In this document: piece after piece, positions 10,232 through 21,685 of the stretch
Numbering within the stretch: position 1 is the stretch's first letter
Layout: every line of letters begins with the position of its first letter
From: Sesamum alatum
Taxonomy: Eukaryota; Streptophyta; Magnoliopsida; Lamiales; Pedaliaceae
Direction of reading: 5' to 3'
Assembly: GCA_034509735.1 (NCBI GenBank)
Contig: JACGWO010000010.1
Coordinates: 17,683,193-17,747,192, forward strand
Length of the DNA: 64,000 nucleotides
Made by a program: the position numbers and the translations under genes
The notes under the pieces: generated by a model
What the model saw: the letters and a program-made list of their open reading frames with translations, nothing else
Databases searched by the model: none
Told to the model about the DNA's origin: nothing

Positions 10232-12466
10232 TGAAAGATTGTGCGGATCGGCCCGGGAGATTAACGCGAATAGCGGAAGCGCGAAATAGTGCGTAATAAA
10301 ATTATAAAGCATAATTAAATGGAATTTGAATCATGCATAACATACATAAACGAATCAAGAGGTGTGCCCTTGATTCTCCCGAGCGTTCGGTGTATCTCAT
10401 GTTCAATAAAACACAATATGGAGGCCATAGAATTAGAACCGAAAAACATAATTAAAGAACCTACCCGGTTGTAGTTTTGTCTTCGTTTCCGCTACATGTA
10501 TTGTTCACTGTTTTGCACCAAGATCTCAAAGAAGAGACCCTCTAAATCATCTCACTCGCTCCACCGGAAAGCAAACAACCCTTGTGCTAGCAAGAAATTA
10601 TTTGGGGAGAAGAGACATCGATACACGCTATGAATTAATGCAATCAATGTCTCTTATGTTCTTAACTTGAATAAATCAAGAAGGACAAAGTAGTATTCTT
10701 GGAGAGTGAAATAGAGATGGACGAAAATTTGAGGGAGAATTGAGAGATGAGAGTTGTAGAGAATAGTAGGTGTGAGTGTGTGTTTTTTGAGTATTTATAG
10801 AAGATGGAATCTCCTATTCCTTCTCAAACTCTTCCAAAGAGACACACTTTGACTAGGATTTTGACCTAGTCAAATCCTAGTCAAATTAGACTTTGATTAA
10901 GTCAAATTAATCATGGCCCTTCATCTCATCATTCTCTAGATCAAATCTTGTCCTTCCATTTTGATGGGCTTTATGGAATGGGCCTATTTAATTCTAAATT
11001 AAATATTCCCATGGACTTTATATTAAATCATATTTAATATACTAAGCCCATTAATTAATTAATGGAAAGGACTTATTTAATTCTAAATTAAATAGTCCCA
11101 TGGACTTTATATTAAATCCTATTTAATATATCAAGCCCATTAATTAATTCCATAGAATGGGATTATTTAATTCTAAATTAAATAGTCCCATGGACTTTAT
11201 ATTAAATCCTATTTAATATACCAAGCCCACTAATTAATTAATTCACCCTTTTAATCTAATTAAAAGGAAAGCCCATGCTTTATAAAATTCATAAATCTAA
11301 TTTATGAACTGAAGCCCGATTATTCCAAATAATTCATCGAGGCTTGAATCTCCAAGAAGTATAATTTAATTCCATTAAATTAAACCTTCTCCGGTATTAA
11401 TTCCAAATTAATTCCCTTTCATTTGGTGTAGCGGGTGTGACTCTTTAGGTTCACCTTTCAGCTAGACTTGGACCTACTTCTTGTTATTTCATAACCAAAG
11501 TAGTCCGTTACCATGGGTGGCCATCTAGCAACAGTCCATGGCACTAGAGACTAGGTGAATTTATGGTGTGAACATTTAGGCTCCGAGTTATACGCAGGTG
11601 TGGTCCTACCGACGCTCGATACGTACGGGTACGGTCCTACTGTCGCCTGTCTCCCGGCCTTTAGTCTAGGGATCGGTTCCCATGCTTGACTAGGCAACTA
11701 TGCATAATGCTCGAGATAGGTTTAACTCGACGTAGGAAATCTTTTCCCACTACATCAAGTGCTATGGCCATAGACTTTGTGAGTGTAAACCATCTCCGAG
11801 CGCATAGGAGATCTTGCTGTCATATCCTTTGACAGGGGACAGATCCTATCTTGGGATTCACCGTTCTTACATACTCCGACTGCACTGGACGAGGCTTATG
11901 ATGACCATGTGATATAATCGGTCAAATTTCACCATAACCAAGATACATCCTTAGTATGTAGGGGACTGCCGTGATCCTCAAGTCCGAGAACTAATCCCGT
12001 ACTATCGGAACCGGGAATACGAGTCATACCGACCAAGCCCGAGTGGCTTCCATATGACGATTCCCGCAAGTCACCTCACTCGGCCGCTTCCCAGCAAGCC
12101 GACCCACTAACACTGCTTAGACGATCCTCATCACCCGTCGATGAAACACGACAGCAGATGCTTAGTTCAAGTCTCAAATGGATTCTCGATGCCCTGTCTC
12201 GAGATTCCTTTGACTTGGAGTATTTCAGACTGATTCGGCGAAACTGATTTCATGAACCTACCTCCAAGCGTAGTTCCAATTTCCCGAAACGTTATTTCAG
12301 TCTGTGGACGTTTGTTGGGACATCGTAACGATGCAAGCAGTAAGTACAACAAACTCATGCCTATGAATCCTTACTACATTCATTAACATAATATTACTCG
12401 TTCACAGATTGACGAATGGTTCTCAAACAGCCAATACCATTGACTTTCTGGTCACCTATTCTAACA
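10232..12466 (-). repeat. EB 5' LTR (2.2 kb)
   Basis: On the minus strand it starts TGTTAGAATAGGTGACC (12466) and ends TCTTTCA (10232). It shares the all-family block at 11509-11560 and the final GC palindrome region near 10260. A TATA-like TATAAATA is at complement 10792-10799. W-box-like repeats are at 10848-10906, upstream of it in the transcription direction. A 90-bp tandem triplication at 10983-11250 is private to this copy within the window. Short ORFs inside are LTR noise. Confidence 0.9.
10983..11250 (-). repeat. Three tandem copies of a 90-bp AT-rich unit in EB LTR
   Basis: Units start near 10983, 11073 and 11163. Each contains TATTTAATTCTAAATTAAAT, then CCATGGACTTTATATTAAAT, then AAGCCCA(T/C)TAATTAATT. 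Spacing is 89-90 bp and the units differ by a few substitutions. They lie in U3 upstream of the W-box repeats, so they may have altered promoter strength (inference). Confidence 0.85.
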
Positions 12467-13863
12467 AACAATCTACCGCTGCCCCATGAATATCTTTCCC
12501 GACGACATCCCAACAGTGTTCATACAATTTAAACTCGAAGCCATTAGGCAACGTTGTCGCTGTCGATGCTGAAAAACCCCATTTGAACTTCCTCTAGCAT
12601 AGGCGTTGCACATAACTGTTCTTTGCCTGCCACAAGGAGTTCCCCAATTTGAACATCCAAAGCCAGAGATGATGAGGAGGTGTCTGCCTGCAGCAATTGT
12701 TCAAAGAACTCCGTCGCTGAGGACTTAAGGGTGGCTTGATCCGACTATATACGCCATCTACCTCAATTCCGTGTATACAGTTTCATGTCGTCTCTTCTTA
12801 GACTACGACTGAAAATACTGCGTTTTACACTAACCTTCGACAATCCACTTGCAAGCTTCCCATTTCTTCCATAAGGCTTCCTCTATTGCGAGTATGTGTC
12901 AAAGGCTAGCACAAGCAACATTCATGGCCATCAAGTGCTCATCGGACGGGTCTCTCTCAAACGCATGTTCCCATTCAGGACCATCTTTTCTGTCTCCGTT
13001 ACCCGGTCAAAGATATTCACAAAAGCATAGAGTTCCACTATCTCAACGGTTATTTTAGTCGAAAAGCTTTTGCTGCAGCTTGGCCATTCCTGACTCTTGC
13101 ACTGACAGGGTCCAACAATCTTTTACTGTCTGCTTGAAGGTGCAGTGTTTCGTTCACATATTAAAAAACCTAAATGAAGACGACACCGTATTGCTGGACT
13201 GAACAACTTGGACCAACAATGGGTAGTGGTTTGACTGGGTAGAAGTAAGGTGGGACACTTTAGTAACGGCAAACCAATCTCCGAAAGATTGTGATATAAA
13301 AACCCTATCCAGGCGCTGCCACGTGCACCAGTGACGCCAAGTTAATAGTGACCCCTCCAAGCCTGCATCTAACAGCCCCGTATCTTGTACCATGTAATTG
13401 AAATCTAACATAGACGTCCTATTTGGCGTGGCACCCCCTCTTCTATCCAAGGCCGTCAGAATGGCATTAAAATATGTCGCCCCCCACTAGCCATAGTTCA
13501 TCAGACAGCGATAGTTGTCGTAGGCAATTCCATAATCGTCGTTCTACAATATTACAATCAGCATAAACAAAGGTGCCTAGCCAAGGAGTTAGCTACTCCG
13601 AACAATTGAGAGCATGTACATACTATTGATCATTGGCGAGGATCTCCATGTTCACCCCTCAGCCTCAAAAATCCAAATCTGATTATTAGCGTTTGCAAAA
13701 ACATGATAAAAGCCAAATAAATGAGACATATGAAAAGCTTAAGAACAATCATAGGTTCGAGTAAAAGAAAAAAATTTGATCGATTACGATGACAAAAGTT
13801 CCTAACCGCACATTGGCATGGCGTGTTGCCAATCCCCCAGATATTCCATACAATGAAATTCAT
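12467..13863 (-). pseudogene. LINE ORF2 fragment: AP endonuclease domain and N-terminal RT region, decayed
   Basis: Frame starts at complement 13863 with MNFIVWNIWGIGN, the typical start of the plant L1 endonuclease, and LLEPM supplies the conserved Glu. After several frame breaks the piece at 13154-13450 shows the later endonuclease core. That piece includes a degenerate VGGDF(N) site just upstream, LDFNYMVQDTGLLD, a LLTWRH block and QRLDRVF. An HYPLLV stretch occupies the usual SDH position, with Asp changed to Asn. Between 12470 and 12760 the minus strand still encodes an EFKLYEHCWDVVGKDIHGA-like stretch, which precedes the RT palm in plant LINEs. Many stops and shifts show it is dead. Confidence 0.75.
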
Positions 13864-14400
13864 GGTTAAAAGAGTTTAAACCTGAGAATGATTGACACTA
13901 TGGGTCTGAACTGTTCTCGTCGACGAACTAGTGCCTGGTTTATCCTACCATTTCTGTTTTTAACTACTGACGTCTTTAGATGATGGAGTCCGCCAACAAC
14001 TCATAAGTCATGTAGGGCCCAATGGGATCACCAAAATTAGTAGTGGCGTCAAGTTCATCCCCGACATGAGATGAAGGTTGTTGTTTGGCTCCATGTACCA
14101 AGTCCTTATTCTGTTGCTGTGCGGAATCATTAGGGGCACGATCGGGGCTGATTGTCTGTATGCAGCCGTAGGTGGCCCGATGACTCCTGGATTACTTAGA
14201 ATCCGGTCTGCTGCCAGTGTATGAGCCTGTTAATCTCTTTGATCATTGACCATGTTCGCTACCGCATGGTGCAATGTGGGGGGCCCTATATTTTCTCCTT
14301 CATTCATGGCTGGTTTGTCTGCCGACATTTCATTAGACACACGCTGATTTCCGTTAAGCCCTGGTACAGAACCTTTCTCCTTTGGCGTGGCTCTAGCCGC
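13864..14400 (-). other. LINE ORF1 tail and ORF1-ORF2 spacer
   Basis: An open stretch at about 14230-14400 (minus) rich in Asn, Pro and Met would be the variable C-terminal tail of the LINE ORF1. It is cut at 14400 by E00. The rest down to 13864 has stops in all frames I inspected and leads into the ORF2 start codon. I see nothing else in it. Confidence 0.5.
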
Positions 14401-15093
14401 TGTTAGAAAAGGTGACCAGAAAGCCAATAGGTTTGGCGATTTGTAACCTATTATACAACTCGATGTAAATGTAATATTATTATGTGATGAATAAAATGAG
14501 TATTCGTCACTTCTGGTGCTTACTTTGTTGCGCTCATTTCACATTTGTTATAACGGTGTTTAACTTATACCGCAACAAAGCCCATAGACCATTGATAACA
14601 ACTCGTGCAGTTGGGCCACGCATTGGATGGTGGTCATGAAACCAACTGATTAAGAGTTGGGTCTAAAACGTTCCAAGTCGAGGACCTTGAGACAGGACAT
14701 CGAGAGTCCTATTGAGACTTGCGTCAAGAGTCGTGTTCATTGGATGAGTGCCGTGTTTCATCAGCGACAGGCGTGGGACGCCTACACGATCTTGATGGGT
14801 TGGTCGACTGGGGTCGAGCCGACTGGACTGACTCGCGGGATCATCATATGGAAGCCTTTGAGGGTTGGTCGGTATGATTGGTTTTCCATGGTTTCGATAG
14901 TACGGGAGTAATCCTCAGACTTGAGGGATCATGGTAGTCACGTGCACAGGACGGCTGTATCTTGGATCTGGCGAGAGGTGATCATTCTGTAAGATGATTA
15001 TCATAAGCCTTGTCCAGTGCAGTCGGAATGTGTAGCGAGGACGGTGGATTCCAAGAAGAGGATCCGTCCCCTGTCAGTATGTGACAGAGGTAT

Positions 15094-15098
15094 CTCCT
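15094..15098 (+). repeat. Target-site duplication CTCCT, left copy (solo LTR)
   Basis: CTCCT directly precedes the solo LTR and is repeated at 17092-17096. In the undisturbed E00 3' LTR the same spot reads TATCTCCTATGCACTC without duplication (about 54993-55008). Confidence 0.92.
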
Positions 15099-17091
15099 TG
15101 AAAGGAATTGTGGATCGTCCCGGGAAAAGCGCGAATGCGAAAGCGCGGTATAATTAAAAAAGAATGCGGAATTTAAACATGCTTTAAATTAAAGAACACG
15201 TTTCAAAGGGTGTGCCTTTGAAATTCCCGGGTGTTCGGTGTATCTCATGAATAATAAAACATAAAAGAATCATGGAGGCCATAGGGTTGAAAAATAAAAG
15301 AGGACGAAAATCATAAACGAGACCTACCCGTTGTCGTTTTCGTCTTCAACGGCTACACGCGTTGTTCCCCGTTTTGCACCAAGATCTCGTTCTTGAGACC
15401 CTCCAAATCATGACACACGATCCACCCACGTATCTTGTACGTCGTGCTAGCAACGAACAAGTTTTATTTTGGAGTGGATGAATCAACAACACGTTATGAA
15501 TTAACGGTATTGATTCATCAAGTTCTAATGTTCCAAGAACAAGAGAACAAAGAAAAATAATTTTCTTGGAGTGTGTGAGAGAGAGAGGGCGGACGAGATA
15601 GAGGGAGAGAGAGCCGAGTTGTGTGTGTGTGTGTTGTGTGTGTTGGAATTTCATCATCATGCAACTTGTAGGATGCTAGGGGTTTATATAGAAGAGGAGT
15701 TTAATCCTCTTTAAACTCCTCTTTCAAGAACTCTAATTTGACTAGGATTTTGACCTAGTCAAAGTCCTAGTCAAAGTAGTGTTTTGACCTAGTCAAAACA
15801 ATCCTAGCCATCCATCTCACCCATTGATCTCAACCGTTGATTTAATTTAATTTAATGGAATATTTAAAACCTATTTAAACATTTCCAAGAGGCTAAAAAT
15901 AAATATAAATATTATTTAAGCCCATTAAATAAATCCCTTTGATAAATCTAATTTATCAATTTAATTCCTTATATCTAATAGAAGGAATTATTTCTCCAAG
16001 AAAAATAAAGGACCCGATTAAATCCAATTTAATCATTCCTTCACTCCAATATTTAATTCCTAATTAAATATCTAAATGTGTGTGGATAGTGTGTGACTCT
16101 TTAGGTTCACCTTTCAGCTAGACTTGGTCGGATTCCTAGAATCCTTCCGTTACCATGGGTGGCCATCTAGCAACAGTCCATGGCACTAGAGACTAGGTGA
16201 AATATTCAGGGATGAACATTTAGGCTCTAACAGTACACTTGTCCTACTGTCTTCGGTCTCATCACTTAGAGTCTAGGGCACGGAAAATGCAGGTACTCAT
16301 TTTGGACTTAAGTGTTGGTCTGTCCTCACTAAACGCCGCAAGGGAATCCTTCCCTTCTGTTCAGTCACTGTGGCCACAGTTTTAGGGACAAGACCTAGAG
16401 TATATATATGAGACTCAACTGCCAAAACCTATTGACAGGAGACAGATCCTTTCTTGGAAACTACTGTCACTTTGCACACCAGAACTGCACTAGACATGGC
16501 TTATGACTACCAAAGAGAATTCTGGCAATCTCTCACCATATCTAAGATACAGCCCTGATGTACAGGTAAACTCAGCAATTCCTCAAGTCAAAGGACTTGA
16601 CCTGTACCGTTGGAACCGGGAATGCACGTCATATCTTGCTGACCATACTCAAGGTCCTCCGTAAGACGGTTCCCGCGAGTCACCTCAGTCAGCTGCGTCC
16701 TAGCACGCTAACCCACTAACACTGCTTAGACGACCCTCGTCACCCGTCGATGAAACACGACAGCAGGTGCTTAGTGCAAGTCTCAAATGGAATCCCGGTA
16801 CCCATTTTCGGGATTCCTTGACTTGGAGATTTCCGGACTGATTCGGGAAGACTGATTCCATGGACCTACCTCCAAGCGTAGTCCCAGTCCCCGAAATTGA
16901 TTCTCAGTCCGTGGGCTTTGTTTGCGTAGTGAACAGATATAGAAAACAGATATATAAGTGAACACAAACAAAGTAATGCCAAATGAAATTCACTTCTTTC
17001 TTCATTAATGATTTATCAAACACCTATAATTGTCTAGACATAGGTTACATATACCCGCCAAAATTGGCTTACATGGTCACCTATTCTAACA
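15099..17091 (-). repeat. Solo LTR of family A (minus)
   Basis: A complete 1993-bp LTR in minus orientation, starting TGTTAGAATAGG at 17091 and ending CTTTCA at 15099, is flanked by CTCCT duplications. No internal element sequence is present, so it is the product of LTR-LTR recombination after insertion. It retains the TATA box (complement 15683-15690), the W-box array (15737-15799) and the all-family block (about 16147-16200). It sits inside the E00 5' LTR and is therefore younger than E00. Confidence 0.93.
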
Positions 17092-17096
17092 CTCCT
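17092..17096 (+). repeat. Target-site duplication CTCCT, right copy (solo LTR)
   Basis: This exact copy of the 5 bp at 15094-15098 closes the solo LTR insertion. The E00 LTR resumes with ATGCGCTCGGAGACACG. Confidence 0.92.
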
Positions 17097-18604
17097 ATGC
17101 GCTCGGAGACACGTTCATGCTGTTTGAAGCTGTGGCCACAGTGGTTGGTCGAACCGGGAATGGTTTCCTGTGTCGACGCAATGAAGCATGCGTGATCTCG
17201 AGTATTAAGCATAGATGCCTTGGCAAGGATGGGAACCGACGCCCATTTCCATACCCTAGACTAAGGCCGGGAGACGGTAGACGGAAGGATCGTACCCGTA
17301 TGGAATCGGCGCCTAAATGTTCATGCCAATTCACCTAGTCTCTAGTGCCATAGACCGTTGCTAGACGGCCACCCATGGTAACGGGTTCTTGAGGGTAAAC
17401 CTAAAGGGTCACACACAAATCACCGAGGAGGTTGAGAGATTGACTTGGAGTCAATCTTGAAGGATAAATAAGTATTGGATTACTTAAGGGAAAGTCCATT
17501 GGATGGACGGGTCGATATTGTATCGGGCCTTCATTTGATCGGTAAATTGGATTTTCAATTAAATATGGAAAGTTGAGACGTTGAGATGTTAGATCTTTTA
17601 ATTGGATTAAAAGATCAAGGGGAATAATTTAAATGGAAATTAAATTGAATTTAATGTTGGGTTCGTCGTAATTGGATTATGATAAAATCCGGTCCGTTAA
17701 ATTTTACCCGAGAGGAGAAATAATTCCTATTTTGGAATAGGAAGAATTTGGACTTCTTCCCTTAATTAAACATGGCCGAGATACTCCCTTGGAGGAAGCA
17801 AAATCAGCCATGTTTCATGCTAGGTGGTATGTTGACTTATCTCTTTTGGAAACAGACAAATCAACTCCAATCAAGCTCTTCCCTTTTGGTATGATTTGAT
17901 CATACCATACATTTTGGTAGGCTTGATTGAAGAATTGATGGTGATTGATTGGAATGAATCTAGATATCCTTGGATGAACCTAGACACATTTCAATACTCT
18001 CATTAATTATGTATATATATTAGAATATACAACACCAAGCAAAATGTGATTCATTATTCATCTTTTTCTAGGAAAAAGAAGAAGAGAAAAATCGGATCTC
18101 CTCTCCCTCTCTAACTCTTGGTTTTCTCTCCCCCCTTTCACTTGTGTTCTTCACTTGGTTTTGAATCAAGAAGAAGAACAAAGTAAGCTTAAGAGAGCAC
18201 TAATTCATAGTGCTCTTCTCTTAAATCGATTCCTTCTTAAACCCGTTCTTTTCTAGAAAGAAGAACGTGCGTTTCTTTCGGTGTGGTGTGGATCACCTTT
18301 GGAGAATCCATACGTTTGGATTTCGTGAGCATTCCGGAGAAGGAACAACGCAAGTAGCCGGGAGCACACGCTAAACAATCAAAGGTAACGGTTTTATTAC
18401 TCTTTGGTTGATTTAATATTTATCTATGCCCTATGTGTTTAAATATACGTTTTCAATATTTACACATCCTACATCGAACGCCCGGTTGAGCACCCAAGGG
18501 TACACCCCTTGGTATTCATTTATTTAAATTAGATTTAAATTTATGCGCTATTTGTCGCTTTGTCGCATTCGCTCGCGCTCCCGGGTGGATCCGCTTGTCC
18601 TTCA

Positions 18605-20268
18605 AGTGGTATCAGAGCCCGGTTCGATGTAAGAGACATAGATCTATGTGCTTGGCATGATCTACTTGCTTTTATGGCTTTATTGGCATGTTAGATTATA
18701 TAAATGTATGAATAATATGATGATTCAATTGTTTGATTTTGATGGACTTTGGCATGCTTATTTTTATTAGATTTGATCTAAAATTGCATGCTTATTTTCA
18801 GAAAAATTGTTACTTTTATTGTGCCGAAAAAGATGTTGAAAAAAAAATTAAATTTGGGATCGGACGGCAGCGGCCGCGCGCAGGTGGGTGCCTGCGTGCG
18901 CGCCATGCGCGCGGATGCTGCCACAGGCACGCGCGCTGCCCTGTGCGTGCGGATGGCTGGCAGGCACAACGGCTGGGCCGTTTTGTGCTGATTTTCGACG
19001 TTTTCCGAAAATTTTGATTTTCTGTATTTTCTGCACAATATTCTGAAAATATGTTAATTTTGCATATTTGATTTTGGAATAATTGGATTATTCCTTAGAT
19101 TAAATTTGCTTAATTAATTTGGAATATCCATTGGTTTTTTATGCATAATTATTTGGAAAAATTGTGTTATGTGAGTTGATGGAATCAACATGGGATGATC
19201 ACAAGAGCCCTAGACCTTATGTATGGATGAATGCATGATCGTTTGTTTTCTGTTGGGTGGGGCCTGCGTGCCTCATGTTTTTGGGACTATCATCTCCCGT
19301 ATTTCAGCCTCATGATGTTAAGGCTTGTTTTTATTACTACCATTGTATTACTTTCAGTTGTAATGAGAGTAGATAGGATTGGTGAGGTTTTAATTTTAAT
19401 AAGCATTTGGAGTCGGAGACCCCAAGGAGGAGCATCAAGGCGTGAAACAAGAAGCACTACAAGGCCCATTGGAATGACAATGAGTATATTATTATTGTAA
19501 TAATTTAGGACCACCCTAGACAGACCATAGACTCACTGCGGGCTCAGTGGGTTGCATAGGTTGGGCTTGTGATCATCCTAACAGGGGTATGCTATGTTTT
19601 CTGCATGCGGCGTATTTATTTATCGCTTTAAATATTGAATATTTATGCATGCTAAAACACCATAATATGATGAGGTCTCGGTCACACACAAACTCTCATT
19701 TGGTTGGACCAAATTAAATATTAGGCCCAAAACGGACTTGGATCAAAATGGTAGTTTGATCTGTCCGAGCCTTCCATCCACAGCAATGTGGTGAGGAAGC
19801 TACCACTACCCAAGTGTGGTCTCACGAGTCGTGGCACACTTGGACTAGGGGAAAGCTGCACCAAGACTGCGCTTGTTGTCTCCCTGTCTCACAAGTCGTG
19901 CGGGGCGACAGTTTGAGGCATGAGTTGGTTGATGGGTCGGGCCCAACACTGAGTAACATGGTTCGCTTGGAGTCCTCGGAATCATGTGAATAGGTGAGGC
20001 AAAATATCTTGGGAATCTCATTGGATGAGAATGATATTGGATATCTCCTACGAGGTCTTCTTCATGTGAATCGTAAAAGCGGGGCATGGAGATTACGCTT
20101 GTGGATCCCAAGCCCACTAGGAAATGATTTCCCGAAACTCCACTTGAGAGTGACGGACTTTCGTATAAATAGTGGGAGGGTTAAAGACTAAAAGACCAAG
20201 TCTTCAACTTGAACAATAATAATACCATTATCTGCTAATTTCTGCTTTACATTTTCATTAATCTAGAT
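18605..20268 (+). other. E00 leader with CG-rich block and conserved hairpins
   Basis: This is non-coding. The CG-rich block is at 18861-18983, the shortest of the set. The long-range stem arms are 19193-19210 and 19563-19578, with CACAAG/CTTGTG where family A has CACGAG/CTCGTG, and with a two-base bulge. Hairpin P2 is at 19532-19551 and P3 at 19698-19714 (ATTTGGT-TGG-ACCAAAT). The palindrome pair is at 19820-19833 and 19887-19900, the second with one change. P6 is at 20016-20030 (TCTCAT-TGG-ATGAGA) and P7 at 20033-20045 (GATAT-TGG-ATATC). These are the compensated versions of the family A hairpins. Confidence 0.75.
18607..18618 (+). promoter_or_regulatory. E00 primer-binding site (initiator Met-tRNA type)
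   Basis: TGGTATCAGAGC lies two bases after the LTR terminus TTCA (18604). It is identical to the PBS of the other elements. Confidence 0.93.
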
Positions 20269-21685
20269 ATGTCTAAGAACCCATTAACCATGATTCTCAA
20301 GACTAACAAATTCAATGGAACGAACTACTCGAACTGGCTGAGAAACCAGAGGATTGTCCTCAGTTTCGAGAACCAAGGCTACATCTTGGACGAGCCGCCA
20401 TCGAGCGACTTACCGGAGGGGTCCACGCCTGAAGAATGTTTGACGTTCGAGAATGGCATGAGGATAACCGGAAAGTACGCAGTATCATACTGGCTTCGAT
20501 GTCTAACGACATCCAAAAGCAGTATGAGAGGCTGGACAACGTCTCTGCCATAATGCTCCGCATGAACAAGGTTTATGCGGTTCCGGATAGGCATATTGGA
20601 TATGCTGCCACAAAAGCATTCTTTGGCACCAAGCTTGCTGAAGGAGCGTCTGTACAAAGTCATGGGGTCAAGATGCTCTCCCTAGTGGAGAAACTCGAGG
20701 ACCTTAAAGTTGGGGTTAACAATGACACGTACATTGACGTGATCCTCCAGTCGCTTCCTCCATCCTATGACCCGTTTGTTGTAAACTACAACATGAACGA
20801 ACTTGAGAAGTCTATTCATGAGTTGATCAACATGTTGGTCTAATACGAGGCAACGACCCACAAGTCGGCGCCGACGGTATTGATAGGAGAGGCTTCGACC
20901 TCCAAGGCGAATGGCAAGAGGGCCGGATGCTGGAAGAGGAATAAGGGAAAAAGGAAGACGGTTGCGGCCCCTGCTCACGCTCCGGGCGTCCCTGTTGCTC
21001 GGGTTGGACAGAGCAAAGGGAAAGGGAAGGCCCATGGTTCTCAGCGGTCCAAGGCAAATGATGTCTGCATGTATTGCCAAGGCAAAGGGCATTGGAAGAG
21101 GGAGTGCCCACAACTTCTCTCCAACCTAGGTATGTTTGTGGTTAAAGTAAATATGATTTCTAATTTTGCTTCACGGGTAATGGATACTGGGTGTGGTGCT
21201 CACATCTGCAATTATTTGCAGGCACTGCAAAGAAGCAGAAGGCTAACCAAGGATGAGATGATCCTGAGGCTACGCGATGGCAAGGCCATTGCTGCGGAGG
21301 CTGTAGGATCACTAGAGTTAGCCATTAGTCGTCATGTTAGGATTGTTCTGAACGATTGTTTCTATGTACCTAGCATGATTAAAAACATTGTTTCCATCCC
21401 GGTCCTTGATAAGGAGGGATATGAATTTACCATCAATAAAAATGATTTTTTCATTATTAAAGATGGTATTTCTCATCTGCTTGGTACATTGGTCAACAGT
21501 CTGTACATACTTCAACAGTCTAATTGGATTATGATTGCAGAACACAAATCAACATGCGATGATCATAATAACACACAGATATAGCATGCGAGGTTAGGTC
21601 ATATCTCTAAAGATAGGATAAGAAGGTTGGTGGACTCAAAGAGTCTAGAAATAGAAGATTTGGACAACCTACCGACCCGTAAATC
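20269..21685 (+). pseudogene. E00 gag, protease and start of integrase (5' part of gag-pol), broken
   Basis: The frame starts MSKNP at 20269. A one-base loss near 20451 (FENGM instead of FEKWHE) shifts the frame, and the reading continues from about 20436. An in-frame TAA at 20841-20843 follows NMLV and replaces a Gln codon. Element E1 has a stop at the identical codon. After it come the zinc knuckle CMYCQGKGHWKREC (about 21067-21108) and protease MDTGCGAH. Another stop lies at the first integrase Trp codon (QI*HARLGH, 21582-21584). The sequence is cut at 21685 by E0, inside the integrase zinc-binding region. It resumes at 52128. Confidence 0.88.
21681..21685 (+). repeat. Target-site duplication AAATC, left copy (E0)
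   Basis: AAATC precedes the E0 LTR terminus and is repeated at 52128-52132 on the other side of the 30.4-kb insertion. Confidence 0.93.

Larger units (their letters stand above)
7205..12466 (-). mobile_element. Copia retrotransposon EB (minus), 5' half; pol and 3' LTR outside window
   Basis: Reading on the minus strand there is a 5' LTR (10232-12466), PBS (10219-10230), long leader (7681-10231) and the start of gag (7205-7680). At that point EA is inserted, and the rest of EB must lie left of the window. EB has its own LTR variety, related to the other families but with a private 90-bp tandem triplication. It is older than EA by nesting, and its gag reading frame is heavily decayed. It appears to sit in the LINE ORF2 (flank 12467 onward). 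Confidence 0.85.
12467..14400 (-). mobile_element. Plant L1-type LINE, middle part (end of ORF1, ORF2 endonuclease and start of RT)
   Basis: This is a minus-strand non-LTR retrotransposon segment between EB and E00. It contains a low-complexity ORF1 tail and spacer (about 13870-14400) and the ORF2 endonuclease and first part of the RT domain (12467-13863). The remaining RT would lie left of EB, outside the window. ORF1 is found at 56536-57290 on the same strand, so E00 with all its contents sits inside the LINE. No matching 5-bp duplication flanks E00 (GCCGC at 14396-14400 versus GCTTG at 56536-56540), so the join could also involve a later rearrangement. Confidence 0.8.
14401..18604 (+). repeat. 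E00 5' LTR (family B), interrupted by a family A solo LTR
   Basis: LTR sequence is at 14401-15098 and 17097-18604, about 2.2 kb without the insertion. It aligns with the E00 3' LTR at 54305-56535 over its full length. It begins TGTTAGAAAAGGTGACCAG and ends CTTGTCCTTCA. The all-family block lies at 17334-17384. Downstream are TATATATATTAG around 18011 (possible TATA) and a CT-rich stretch at 18090-18140. The family B promoter lacks the dense W-box array of family A and shows only isolated TTGACT words. Confidence 0.9.

Noticed and set aside
10983..11250. CRISPR-like array (regular 90-bp repeats)
   Set aside because: Units are directly adjacent without unique spacers, lie in an LTR, and the DNA is eukaryotic.
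14396..14400. GCCGC as target duplication of E00
   Set aside because: The right flank at 56536-56540 is GCTTG, which differs at three of five positions.
20880..21584. A separate gene starting MIGEAST downstream of the gag stop
   Set aside because: The first codon is TTG in both E00 and E1. It is simply the continuation of the gag-pol frame after the TAA, with no ATG start.
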